A stretch of DNA of 64,000 nucleotides from Clostridium aestuarii (GTDB taxonomy: Bacteria; Bacillota; Clostridia; Clostridiales; Clostridiaceae): the NCBI RefSeq assembly GCF_026735135.1, contig NZ_JAPQER010000004.1, positions 226,254-290,253 of the forward strand. Direction: 5' to 3'. Position 1 is the stretch's first letter, and every line of letters begins with the position of its first letter. Shown here one piece after another: positions 37,456 to 45,025 of this stretch. The notes beneath the pieces were generated by a model, which did not search any database, was not told where the DNA came from, and saw only the letters and a program-made list of their open reading frames with translations. A program made the position numbers and the translations under genes.

Positions 37456-38392
37456 TGTAGGATCTGTAAGCACAGATATAGTTCTTATAGATAATTCAAT
37501 GAAAATTGTAGATAAAATATATTTGAGAACAAAAGGAAGACCTATAAAAGCAGTACAAAATGGATTAAGGATGTTTAAAGATAAGTATGATACAAAACAA
37601 ATAGAAGCTGTAGGAACTACAGGAAGTGGAAGACATATTGCTGCAGCTTTAGTAGGGGCAGATGCAGTGAAAAACGAAATTACAGCTCATGCAGTTGCTG
37701 CTCTTACTGTAGATAAAGATGTGAAAACTATAATAGAGATTGGGGGTCAGGATTCAAAAATAATAACCTTAAAAGGTGGAGTAGTAACAGATTTTGCTAT
37801 GAATACAGTATGTGCAGCAGGAACTGGATCTTTTCTTGATAGGCAAGCTGAAAGACTGGAAATTCCAATAGAAAAATTTGGAGAGTATGCTTTAAAATCT
37901 ACTGTTCCGGTTAGAATTGCTGGAAGATGTGCTGTTTTTGCTGAATCTGATATGATACATAAACAGCAGCTAGGATATAATGAATCTGATATAATTATGG
38001 GGCTATGTGAAGCACTTGTAAGAAATTATCTTAGCAATGTAGGAAAAGGAAAAGAAATTCAACAAAAAGTATTTTTTCAAGGAGGAGTTGCTGCTAATAC
38101 AGGTATCAGAAAAGCTTTTGAAGATTCATTAGGCTTTAAAGTTTATATTCCAGAAAATTACGATGTTATGGGTGCTATAGGATCAGCTATTATAGCAGCA
38201 GAAGGTGTTAAAAAAAGAGGAAAAACTAGTTTTAAAGGATTTGATATTGCAGATAGAGAATTTGTGTCACAGAGCTTTGAATGTAAAGGATGTCCTAATA
38301 GATGCGAGGTTGTAAATATAAAAGATGGATCCTCCGTAGTAGGATGCTTTGGCGATAGATGTGGCAAATGGAGTGAAAAAATGATTATTTAG
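37436..38392 (+). CDS. BadF/BadG/BcrA/BcrD-type activator ATPase with Cys-rich C-terminus
   Basis: 318 residues of the ASKHA ATPase fold. Phosphate loop 1 is GVDVGSVSTDIVL and phosphate loop 2 IEIGGQDSKI. The cluster-ligand cysteines of the HgdC family are in NTVCAAGTGSF and AGRCAVFAES, where a homodimer shares one [4Fe-4S] cluster. The last 50 residues add a Cys-rich tail (CKGCPNRCEV and VVGCFGDRCGKW) absent from the lactoyl-CoA-type activator at 61735. Such ATPases inject a low-potential electron into a partner protein. AAAGGAG SD before ATG 37436. Confidence 0.88.
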   Translation: MYYMGVDVGSVSTDIVLIDNSMKIVDKIYLRTKGRPIKAVQNGLRMFKDKYDTKQIEAVGTTGSGRHIAAALVGADAVKNEITAHAVAALTVDKDVKTIIEIGGQDSKIITLKGGVVTDFAMNTVCAAGTGSFLDRQAERLEIPIEKFGEYALKSTVPVRIAGRCAVFAESDMIHKQQLGYNESDIIMGLCEALVRNYLSNVGKGKEIQQKVFFQGGVAANTGIRKAFEDSLGFKVYIPENYDVMGAIGSAIIAAEGVKKRGKTSFKGFDIADREFVSQSFECKGCPNRCEVVNIKDGSSVVGCFGDRCGKWSEKMII

Positions 38393-38475
38393 TAATGTTT
38401 TTCAATTACGTTTACTTTATGCTATAATCATATTTGAATGTATTATTATAACAGAGAGTTTTGGAGGGTTGCAGC

Positions 38476-39090
38476 ATGAGTGAACGTGCACAAATGCCCA
38501 GATATGTTAAGATAGCTGTTGATGTAGCATCTAGAATATACAAAGGGGATTTGCAGGAGGGAGATAAACTCAGGGGACGATCAATTTTAGCAAGTGAGTA
38601 TAATGTTTCTCCTGAAACTATAAGGAAAGCAATGAAATTGCTTGAAGACAAATATGTAGTAGAAGTAAATAAGGGTAGTGGTATTTTAGTACAATCTACA
38701 AAAAATTCTTATGAATTTATAGAAAGTTTTAAAGACAAAGAAAATATAGGTATATTAAGAAATAATATAAGAAAATTATTTGAAGAAAGAAAAAAAATAG
38801 AAAAACAAATACAAGAAATAAATGAAAAAATAATAGAGTATTCATACAAGTTTAAGAGTTTAGACTTAATTGAACCTATAGAACTTCAAATTCCTAGTGA
38901 ATGTCATATTTTAGGTAAGACCATAGGTGAGTGTCAATTTTGGCACAATACTGGAGCCACGATAATAGGCGTTAAGAGAGAAGAAAAAATCCTTGTTTCC
39001 CCAGGACCTTATCTAGAATTTAGAGAAGGTGATAAGATTTTAATTGTTGGGGATGAAGGGGTAATGCAGAGAATTGAAAATTATTTATAA
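38476..39090 (+). CDS. GntR-family regulator with RCK_C (TrkA-C) domain, BusR-like
   Basis: 204 residues. The N-terminal GntR winged helix (about 8-75) has YVKIAVDVASRIYKGDLQEG and YNVSPETIRKAMKLLE. A coiled coil lies at about 95-125. The C-terminal RCK_C domain (about 130-204) has HILGKTIGECQFWHNTGATI and FREGDKILIVGDEG. GntR plus RCK_C is the layout of BusR, which binds cyclic di-AMP and represses a glycine-betaine transporter in Streptococcus and Lactococcus; here the next operon is just such a transporter. Start ATG 38476 lies 7 bases after GGAGGG; TTG 38461 precedes the SD. Confidence 0.88.
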   Translation: MSERAQMPRYVKIAVDVASRIYKGDLQEGDKLRGRSILASEYNVSPETIRKAMKLLEDKYVVEVNKGSGILVQSTKNSYEFIESFKDKENIGILRNNIRKLFEERKKIEKQIQEINEKIIEYSYKFKSLDLIEPIELQIPSECHILGKTIGECQFWHNTGATIIGVKREEKILVSPGPYLEFREGDKILIVGDEGVMQRIENYL

Positions 39091-39106
39091 GTAAATACAT
39101 AATATT

Positions 39107-39157
39107 AAAAAGAACCATAAATATAGAGGTACCAATTCTATATTTATGGTTCTTTTT
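39107..39157 (+). terminator. terminator of the BusR-like gene
   Basis: A 21-bp perfect stem (39107-39127 with 39137-39157), nine-base loop, ending in T residues. It separates the regulator from the transporter operon. Confidence 0.92.
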
Positions 39158-39216
39158 AATATTATAAGCTTTAAGTGTCGTATAAATGAAATAAAAGTAA
39201 AAAATAACAAATACAT

Positions 39217-39291
39217 TTGACGACAAGCAACTTATGTGATAAACTAAAGTTGCTTGCAAAAACAACTTATATAATAAATACGAGTTGTTTG
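39217..39291 (+). promoter_or_regulatory. transporter promoter region with two tandem dyads (candidate BusR operators)
   Basis: Dyad 1: CAAGCAACTT (39224-39233) and AAGTTGCTTG (39247-39256), perfect 10-bp arms. Dyad 2: CAAAAACAACTT (39257-39268) and GAGTTGTTTG (39282-39291), similar arms with mismatches. Centres are about 35 bp apart. TTGACG (39217-39222), 17 bases, TAAACT (39240-39245) could be the promoter; TATAAT (39270-39275) lies inside dyad 2. The regulator gene next door makes these likely operators. The rest of the gap to 39404 shows nothing else. Confidence 0.65.
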
Positions 39292-39404
39292 TAAAAAAAT
39301 AACAATAAAAATTAAATAGTTTGATATATTATGCTAGTGTCAAAATCACATAAAAACTACATGATAGTAAAATGAGGGTAATACATAAATAAGGGAGGAA
39401 TTCT

Positions 39405-40535
39405 ATGATAAAGTTACAAAATGTAAAGAAATATTTTAAAAATAATAAAGTATTAAAAGGTGTTGATTTAGAGATAAATAAAGGTGAATTAGTTGTATTA
39501 ATTGGTCCTAGTGGATGTGGAAAAACAACTACACTAAAAATGCTCAATAAGTTAATAAAACCAACATCAGGTAAAATTTTAATAAATGGTGAGGACATAG
39601 GGAAAAAAGATACCATTGATCTTAGAAGAAATATAGGCTATGTAATACAACAAACAGGTTTATTTCCACATATGACTGTAGGAGATAATATAGGTTTAAT
39701 ACCTTTTTTAAAAAAATGGACAGAAGATAAAATAAAAACAAGAACTTTTGAATTATTAGAGTTAGTAGGTATGAATCCAGAAGAATATATAGATAGATAT
39801 CCAAATGAATTAAGTGGTGGTCAACAACAAAGAATAGGTGTTGCAAGAGCCTTTGCTACAAATCCTGAAATCATATTAATGGATGAACCTTTCAGTGCAC
39901 TAGATCCTATAACAAGAAATCAACTTCAAGATGAATTATTTAATTTACAGCAGAAATTAAAAAAGACAATAGTTTTTGTTACTCATGACATGGATGAAGC
40001 TTTAAAATTAGGAGATAGAATATGCATTATGAAGGATGGTGTGATTCTTCAGTATGATACTCCTGAAGAACTTCTCAAAAATCCTGCACATGGATTTGTA
40101 GAAGAGTTTATAGGTAAAAATAGAATTTGGAATCAGCCAGAGTTTATAAAAGCTGAAGATATAGTAATAGAAAATCCAGTTAAAACAATAGGAAATAGAA
40201 CAATATTGCAAGCTACTGAGATAATGCAGCAAAGACACGTAGATAGTATATTGATTGTAGATAGAGATAATAAACTAGATGGTATAGCTACATTGAAGGA
40301 CATAAGAAAAAATAGAGATAAAAAAGTAACGCTTAATGACATAATGGAAAAGGATGTTGTTTCAGTAAATAAAGATGACTCTATTGTAGATGTTCTTAAA
40401 GTTATGAATGAAAAACAGGTTGGATATATACCAGTTGTTGATAATAGTCAAAAATTAATTGGGCTTATAACTAGAAGTAGCCTTATTAGTGTATTAAGCG
40501 AACAGTTCTTAGAAGAAGAGGAGGTGGCGGTATAG
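39405..40535 (+). CDS. osmoprotectant ABC transporter, ATP-binding subunit with CBS domains
   Basis: 376 residues. The ABC domain (1-240) has Walker A GPSGCGKTT, signature LSGGQQQR and Walker B IILMDEPFSALD. Two CBS domains follow (about 250-370; RHVDSILIVDRDNK and GYIPVVDNSQKLIG). This is the OpuCA/BusAA/ProV layout for glycine betaine, carnitine or choline import. CBS pairs in such transporters sense ionic strength or cyclic di-AMP. AGGGAGGAA SD before ATG 39405. The permease-binding protein gene follows 2 bases after the stop. Confidence 0.92.
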   Translation: MIKLQNVKKYFKNNKVLKGVDLEINKGELVVLIGPSGCGKTTTLKMLNKLIKPTSGKILINGEDIGKKDTIDLRRNIGYVIQQTGLFPHMTVGDNIGLIPFLKKWTEDKIKTRTFELLELVGMNPEEYIDRYPNELSGGQQQRIGVARAFATNPEIILMDEPFSALDPITRNQLQDELFNLQQKLKKTIVFVTHDMDEALKLGDRICIMKDGVILQYDTPEELLKNPAHGFVEEFIGKNRIWNQPEFIKAEDIVIENPVKTIGNRTILQATEIMQQRHVDSILIVDRDNKLDGIATLKDIRKNRDKKVTLNDIMEKDVVSVNKDDSIVDVLKVMNEKQVGYIPVVDNSQKLIGLITRSSLISVLSEQFLEEEEVAV

Positions 40536-40537
40536 TT

Positions 40538-42136
40538 ATGAAAGGATTCTTTGAATATTTTATGAGTAGAAGTGACCAGGTAGGACATTTATTAATACAG
40601 CATATAGGACTTACATTAGTTGCAGTTTTAGTAGCAGCATTGGTAGGAGTACCTCTTGGAATATTGATAACTAAAAAGAAAAGATTATCGGGTCCTATAA
40701 TTGGAGCAACTAATATAATACAAGCTGTTCCTAGTTTAGCACTATTAGGATTCTTAATTCCATTTCTTGGAATAGGAAGTGCTCCGGCCGTAATTATGGT
40801 GTTCTTATACTCGTTATTACCTATAGTAAAGAACACATATATAGGACTTAAAAATATAAATCCAGATATGATTGAAGCATCAAAAGGTATGGGACTTACA
40901 TCAGGTCAAACTCTTAGAATGGTACAAATACCATTAGCTTTACCAGTTATAATGGCTGGTATAAGAATAGCAGCTGTTACAGCTGTTGGTCTTATGACCA
41001 TAGCAGCTTTTATAGGAGCAGGTGGACTTGGATATATGGTATTTACTGGAGTTCAAACAGTTAATAATAATATGGTTTTAGCAGGAGCAATACCTGCATG
41101 TATTCTTGCATTAATAATGGATTTTATTATTGGGAAAATAGAGAATGCGGTTGTTCCAGAAGGTATAAAATCAAAGAGTGCAAGAGTAAATAGTACAAAA
41201 ATAAAAAGAAGAAGTTTTAGAAGAAGAGGTAATGGATTCAAAAAAACAGCAATAGCTACATCAGTGATTTTATGTATTGTTATGTTTACTGGAATAGCAG
41301 CAACTGAAAATATAAGCAGTAAAGATACAATTGTAATTGGTTCTAAAAATTATAACGAACAATTAATATTAGGTAATGTTTTAGCGGTGTTAATAGAAGA
41401 AAATACAGATTTAAAAGTAGAGAAAAAATTAAATTTAGGTGGTTCAAGTGTTACATGGGAAGCTTTAAAATCAGGAGATCTTGATATGTATATTGATTAT
41501 ACGGGAACAGGATTTGTAAGTATTATGAAAAGAGATTCTATAAATGATGCTGAAAAGGTATATGAAATTGTAAAAGATTACTTTAATAAGGAATATGATG
41601 TATCATGGTTAAAACCATTAGGTTTTAACAATACGTATGCTTTGGCAGTGAGAAAGGATACAGTTGAAAAATATAATATAGAGACTTTTTCAGATATTGC
41701 TAAAGTAAGTGATAAACTATTGCTAGGATGTACTATGGAATTTAGTGAGAGAGATGATGGCTATAAAGGATTACAGCATGCGTATAACATGAACTTTAAA
41801 GATGTAAAGGGAATAGATGGTGGACTAAGATATCAAGCCATAAATAATAAAGAATGTGATGTGGTGGATGCTTTTTCAACAGATGGACTTTTAAATGCTT
41901 TTAACCTACAAGTTTTAAAAGATGATAAAAACTTTTTCCCGCCGTATTATGCAGTACCTTTAGTTAGAAATGATACGCTTAAACTTCATCCTGAATTAAA
42001 GGAGTTGTTAAATAAATTAGAAGGAACACTAAATGATGAAGAAATGAGAAAGCTTAATTATAAAGTAGATAAAGAAGATAAAAGACCAGAAGATGTTGCA
42101 AGAGAATTTTTAAAAGATAAAGGGCTTATAAAATAA
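40538..42136 (+). CDS. osmoprotectant ABC transporter, permease fused to substrate-binding domain
   Basis: 532 residues. Residues about 1-215 are a permease with five to six membrane helices and the EAA loop EASKGMGLTSGQTLRMVQIP. A membrane segment at about 240-260 leads to an OpuAC-type binding domain (about 264-532; VIGSKNYNEQLILGNVLAVL, DMYIDYTGTG, DAFSTDGLL). Permease-binding protein fusion is known from OpuA/BusAB-type importers. It forms a complete importer with the ATPase just upstream. Confidence 0.92.
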   Translation: MKGFFEYFMSRSDQVGHLLIQHIGLTLVAVLVAALVGVPLGILITKKKRLSGPIIGATNIIQAVPSLALLGFLIPFLGIGSAPAVIMVFLYSLLPIVKNTYIGLKNINPDMIEASKGMGLTSGQTLRMVQIPLALPVIMAGIRIAAVTAVGLMTIAAFIGAGGLGYMVFTGVQTVNNNMVLAGAIPACILALIMDFIIGKIENAVVPEGIKSKSARVNSTKIKRRSFRRRGNGFKKTAIATSVILCIVMFTGIAATENISSKDTIVIGSKNYNEQLILGNVLAVLIEENTDLKVEKKLNLGGSSVTWEALKSGDLDMYIDYTGTGFVSIMKRDSINDAEKVYEIVKDYFNKEYDVSWLKPLGFNNTYALAVRKDTVEKYNIETFSDIAKVSDKLLLGCTMEFSERDDGYKGLQHAYNMNFKDVKGIDGGLRYQAINNKECDVVDAFSTDGLLNAFNLQVLKDDKNFFPPYYAVPLVRNDTLKLHPELKELLNKLEGTLNDEEMRKLNYKVDKEDKRPEDVAREFLKDKGLIK

Positions 42137-42250
42137 AGAATAAAAATTAATGTTTTGTTTGCAATAAAATTTGCATTTTAGATTTGGAGTTCTTAATTAT
42201 GTGATTTTCTCAATTGTTTAATCTTCTAAATTAAAAAGATAAATTACAAA

Positions 42251-42282
42251 AGCCCTAAAATTATAAATATAATTTTAGGGCT
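42251..42282. terminator. bidirectional hairpin between the transporter and the Cys-rich gene
   Basis: AGCCCTAAAATTATA / TATAATTTTAGGGCT 15-bp stem with two-base loop, between convergent genes. T-tracts are weak on both sides. Confidence 0.8.
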
Positions 42283-42304
42283 AAACTTTTAAACTAGATT
42301 TTTT

Positions 42305-42679
42305 CTAACAACAAAACCAGTCAATGAATGAACAAGGATTACAACAACAATCATCACAACAGCAGTCATCACAGCAATTGTTACAACAATCGTTACAACA
42401 GCAATCATCACAACAATCATCACAGCAATTATTGCAACAGCAATCACAAGATTTATGATGTTTATGATGTTTGTGGTGCTTAGGATGTTTTTTGCAATCA
42501 CAGCAATCACAACAGTCACAGCATTTATTACAACCGCAATTATTTAGAAAACCACAACAATTATTTAAGAATCCGCAACTATTTCCGCAACTATTTCCAC
42601 AACCATATCCATAACTACGTCCACGACCACAGCCACATTTTATAAAAAATAGTAAAAGTATTACAGCGGCTCTTCCCAT
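42305..42679 (-). CDS. cysteine-rich small protein (about 32% Cys), candidate spore-surface or metal-binding protein
   Basis: 124 residues, 40 of them cysteine. A short hydrophobic start (AAVILLLFFIK) is followed by a Gly/Tyr/Asn/Cys part (GYGCGNSCGNSCG). Then come CCDCCDCCDC, a Lys/His cluster (KKHPKHHKHHKHHK), and a long run of CC or CCC separated by DD, NN or ND. On the minus strand an ideal SD (GGAGGTGA) precedes ATG 42679, which shows it is a real gene. Cys-rich proteins of this style build clostridial exosporium or coat layers through disulfides; metallothionein-like binding is another option. I do not recognise a named family. Confidence 0.8.
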   Translation of the reverse strand: MGRAAVILLLFFIKCGCGRGRSYGYGCGNSCGNSCGFLNNCCGFLNNCGCNKCCDCCDCCDCKKHPKHHKHHKHHKSCDCCCNNCCDDCCDDCCCNDCCNNCCDDCCCDDCCCNPCSFIDWFCC

Positions 42680-42797
42680 ACTAAAATCACCTCCATGAAT
42701 AAAGAAATAAAGCTTGTCTGATGAAAAAGGGAGGGTGGATTTAATATATTATATTAATTAAAACATAAAATTGTTAATATAATATATTTATTTTATA

Positions 42798-42825
42798 TTG
42801 ACATAGTAAGAATATATGGTATAAT
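42798..42825 (+). promoter_or_regulatory. promoter of the aromatic operon leader
   Basis: TTGACA (42798-42803), 16 bases, TATAAT (42820-42825). Transcription would begin near 42832, about 63 bases before the leader ORF. The stretch from 42680 to 42797 also holds the SD and upstream region of the Cys-rich gene on the other strand. Confidence 0.8.
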
Positions 42826-42894
42826 CGAACGTAATAAATTAATCAGAATTATTTGATATTAATGTTTATATATATTGATTTGGAGGAAAAATAA

Positions 42895-43029
42895 ATGGGA
42901 AAACTTGTTGGAAAGGGAATGGCAGAACAATTTTATTTTTATTTTAGCTTGAGCTTTTATTTTAGCGCTAGCTTTTTGACATACAAAAAAATAAAAAATT
43001 CTGTTTCTAATGAGTTATGTACTATATAA
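42895..43029 (+). CDS. aromatic-residue-rich leader peptide of the aro operon (44 aa)
   Basis: ATG 42895 follows TTGGAGGAA by 7-8 bases; TAA is at 43027-43029. The peptide starts MGKLVGKGMAEQ. Residues 13-30 then hold six Phe and four Tyr (Phe 13, 15, 17, 21, 23, 27; Tyr 14, 16, 22, 30). It lies between a strong promoter and a terminator, and the next genes make chorismate, prephenate, phenylalanine and tyrosine precursors. This is the expected form of an attenuation leader peptide, where scarcity of Phe- or Tyr-tRNA stalls the ribosome. A small hydrophobic membrane peptide is the alternative reading. Confidence 0.8.
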   Translation: MGKLVGKGMAEQFYFYFSLSFYFSASFLTYKKIKNSVSNELCTI

Positions 43030-43113
43030 AATTAATATATTAATTTTTAGTGAATATAAATTTTATATATTGATAAAAATATTAAAAAAGACTCATTATG
43101 AGTCTTCTTTTTT
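43008..43113 (+). promoter_or_regulatory. attenuator: antiterminator/terminator pair before aroF
   Basis: Terminator: AAGACTCA (43088-43095), TTA, TGAGTCTT (43099-43106), then C and seven T. TAATGAGT at 43008-43015, inside codons 38-41 of the leader frame, is exactly complementary to ACTCATTA (43091-43098), the terminator's 5' arm plus loop. A ribosome stalled at the Phe/Tyr codons (42931-42984) would leave 43008-43015 free to pair and block termination. A ribosome reaching the stop codon would cover it and let the terminator form. Pairing is seen; the mechanism is inferred. Confidence 0.75.
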
Positions 43114-43145
43114 TATAAAAAAATAATAAATTAGGGGGCTATTTT

Positions 43146-44159
43146 ATGATAATTGTTATGAAAACAGAAGCATCAAAGGAAAGTGTTAAAAAATTAAGAG
43201 AACAATTAAAACAAAAAGGTATTATTGTTAATGTTTGGGAGGGGCATAAATACTGTGTACTTGGATTGCTTGGTGATACAAGTTCAATTAATCCAAGTCA
43301 AATAGAAGCAAACCAAGAGGTAGAAAAAGTATTACATGTACAAGAACCATATAAAAAAGCAAATAGGCTTTTCCATCCTGAGGAAACTATAGTATCTGTT
43401 AGAGATAGACTTATTGGAGGAGATAAACTTGCTATAATAGCTGGACCGTGTTCGGTTGAAAGTGAGGAACAAATAATAGGAATTGCAGAAAAAATTAAAA
43501 AATCAGGAGCTAATTTTCTAAGAGGAGGAGCTTTTAAACCAAGAACATCTCCATATAGTTTCCAAGGATTAAAAGAAGAAGGATTAGAAATATTGAAGGC
43601 AGCAAGAGAAAAAACAGGATTACCTATAGTTACTGAAATTATGTCACCAAACTTAGTAGAAAGATTTGTTGAGGATGTTGATGTAATACAAGTAGGAGCA
43701 AGAAATATGCAAAATTTTGATCTTTTAAAAGAGCTTGGAAAAACTAAAAAGCCTATTTTGTTGAAAAGAGGTTTATCAGCAACTATTGAGGAACTTTTAA
43801 TGTCAGCAGAATACATAATGGCTGGAGGAAATGAAAATGTAATTCTTTGTGAAAGAGGAATTAGAACCTTTGAAACATATACAAGAAATACATTGGATTT
43901 AAGTGCTGTTCCTGTAATAAAAAAATTAAGTCATTTACCGGTAATCATTGATCCAAGTCATGCTGGAGGAATGTGGTGGCTTGTAGAACCTTTAGCTAAA
44001 GCTGCAATTGCAGTTGGAGCAGATGGGCTTATGATAGAAGTTCATAATGATCCTGTAAATGCAAAAAGTGATGGAGCTCAATCTTTAAAGCCAGAAAGAT
44101 TTGATTCATTAATGGAAACTTTAAGAGGGGTTGCAGAAGCTGTGGATAAAGAACTCTAA
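43146..44159 (+). CDS. aroF: 3-deoxy-7-phosphoheptulonate (DAHP) synthase
   Basis: 337 residues, type I-beta DAHP synthase: phosphoenolpyruvate plus erythrose 4-phosphate to DAHP, first step of aromatic synthesis. An N-terminal ferredoxin-like regulatory domain (about 1-70) precedes the barrel. Catalytic blocks are IAGPCSVESEEQ, FLRGGAFKPRTSPYSFQG, VGARNMQNFDLL and VIIDPSHAGG. TTAGGGGGC SD before ATG 43146. First structural gene after the attenuator and head of a nine-gene operon. Confidence 0.96.
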   Translation: MIIVMKTEASKESVKKLREQLKQKGIIVNVWEGHKYCVLGLLGDTSSINPSQIEANQEVEKVLHVQEPYKKANRLFHPEETIVSVRDRLIGGDKLAIIAGPCSVESEEQIIGIAEKIKKSGANFLRGGAFKPRTSPYSFQGLKEEGLEILKAAREKTGLPIVTEIMSPNLVERFVEDVDVIQVGARNMQNFDLLKELGKTKKPILLKRGLSATIEELLMSAEYIMAGGNENVILCERGIRTFETYTRNTLDLSAVPVIKKLSHLPVIIDPSHAGGMWWLVEPLAKAAIAVGADGLMIEVHNDPVNAKSDGAQSLKPERFDSLMETLRGVAEAVDKEL

Positions 44160-44172
44160 TGGAGGGATGCAT

Positions 44173-45024
44173 GTGGAAAACTTAAATATTAATATTACTA
44201 TTGTTGGATTAGGACTAATTGGAGGGTCTTTCGCCATGGCACTAAAGGAATTAAATCCTAAAAATATATATGCTGTGGATATAGATGAAGCTGCTTTATG
44301 CAAAGCAGAAAATATGAAAATTATAGATAAAGGCTATACGAATGCAGAAATTCCATTAAAGTGTTCTGACTTAGTAATAATATGCTTGTATCCTAAGTTA
44401 GTTAAAAAGTTCATTAAAGATAATATTGAAAATTTTAAACATAAAGCTATCATTACAGATGTTACAGGAATTAAAAAAGTGATGATATATGAAATAAATG
44501 AAACGCTAAGAAAGGACTTGGATTTTGTATTTGGGCACCCAATGGCAGGACGTGAACAGAAGGGACTTGAATATTCTTCAAAACAGGTATTTAAAGGAGC
44601 AAATTATATAATAACACCAACTGAAAGAAATCAAGAGAAAAATGTAAAATTTATAGAAGATGTAGTATATGGTATAGGCTTTAAGAATATAACAAAAATT
44701 ACTCCTGAACAGCATGATAAGATTATAGGATTTACAAGTCAACTGCCTCATGTTATAGCTGTTTCTTTGGTTAATAGCGATAATTTAAATTTAAATACAG
44801 GAAAATTTACAGGAGACAGTTATAGAGAACTTACAAGAATTGCTCAGATAAATTCTCAGTTGTGGACAGAACTTTTTATGGATAATAGTGAAAATTTGGT
44901 TAAAGAGATTGAAATTTTTGAGAAAAATATTAATGCTGTGAAAAATGCTATAATAAATCAGGATAACGACTTACTTATGACACTTTTAGAAAAGGCAAGC
45001 GTGAAAAGAAAGGGGATGTCCTAA
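44173..45024 (+). CDS. tyrA: prephenate dehydrogenase
   Basis: 283 residues. The NAD-binding motif ITIVGLGLIGGSFA is at the start; the catalytic His region is FGHPMAGRE, with SQLPHVIAVSL in the helical C-terminal domain. It converts prephenate to 4-hydroxyphenylpyruvate for tyrosine. No ACT domain. I prefer GTG 44173 (6 bases after GGAGGG 44161-44166) over ATG 44167, which touches the SD. Confidence 0.93.
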   Translation: MENLNINITIVGLGLIGGSFAMALKELNPKNIYAVDIDEAALCKAENMKIIDKGYTNAEIPLKCSDLVIICLYPKLVKKFIKDNIENFKHKAIITDVTGIKKVMIYEINETLRKDLDFVFGHPMAGREQKGLEYSSKQVFKGANYIITPTERNQEKNVKFIEDVVYGIGFKNITKITPEQHDKIIGFTSQLPHVIAVSLVNSDNLNLNTGKFTGDSYRELTRIAQINSQLWTELFMDNSENLVKEIEIFEKNINAVKNAIINQDNDLLMTLLEKASVKRKGMS

Positions 45025-45025
45025 T

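Noticed and set aside
42289..42519. Open frame on the minus strand giving a Val/Ile-rich repetitive protein
   Set aside because: It is another frame of the Cys-rich gene; the repeated codons create the pattern and it has no SD of its own. The 42679 start has an ideal SD.
43298..43816. 172-residue frame antisense to aroF
   Set aside because: Shadow of the aroF coding sequence; no SD or promoter and no family resemblance.
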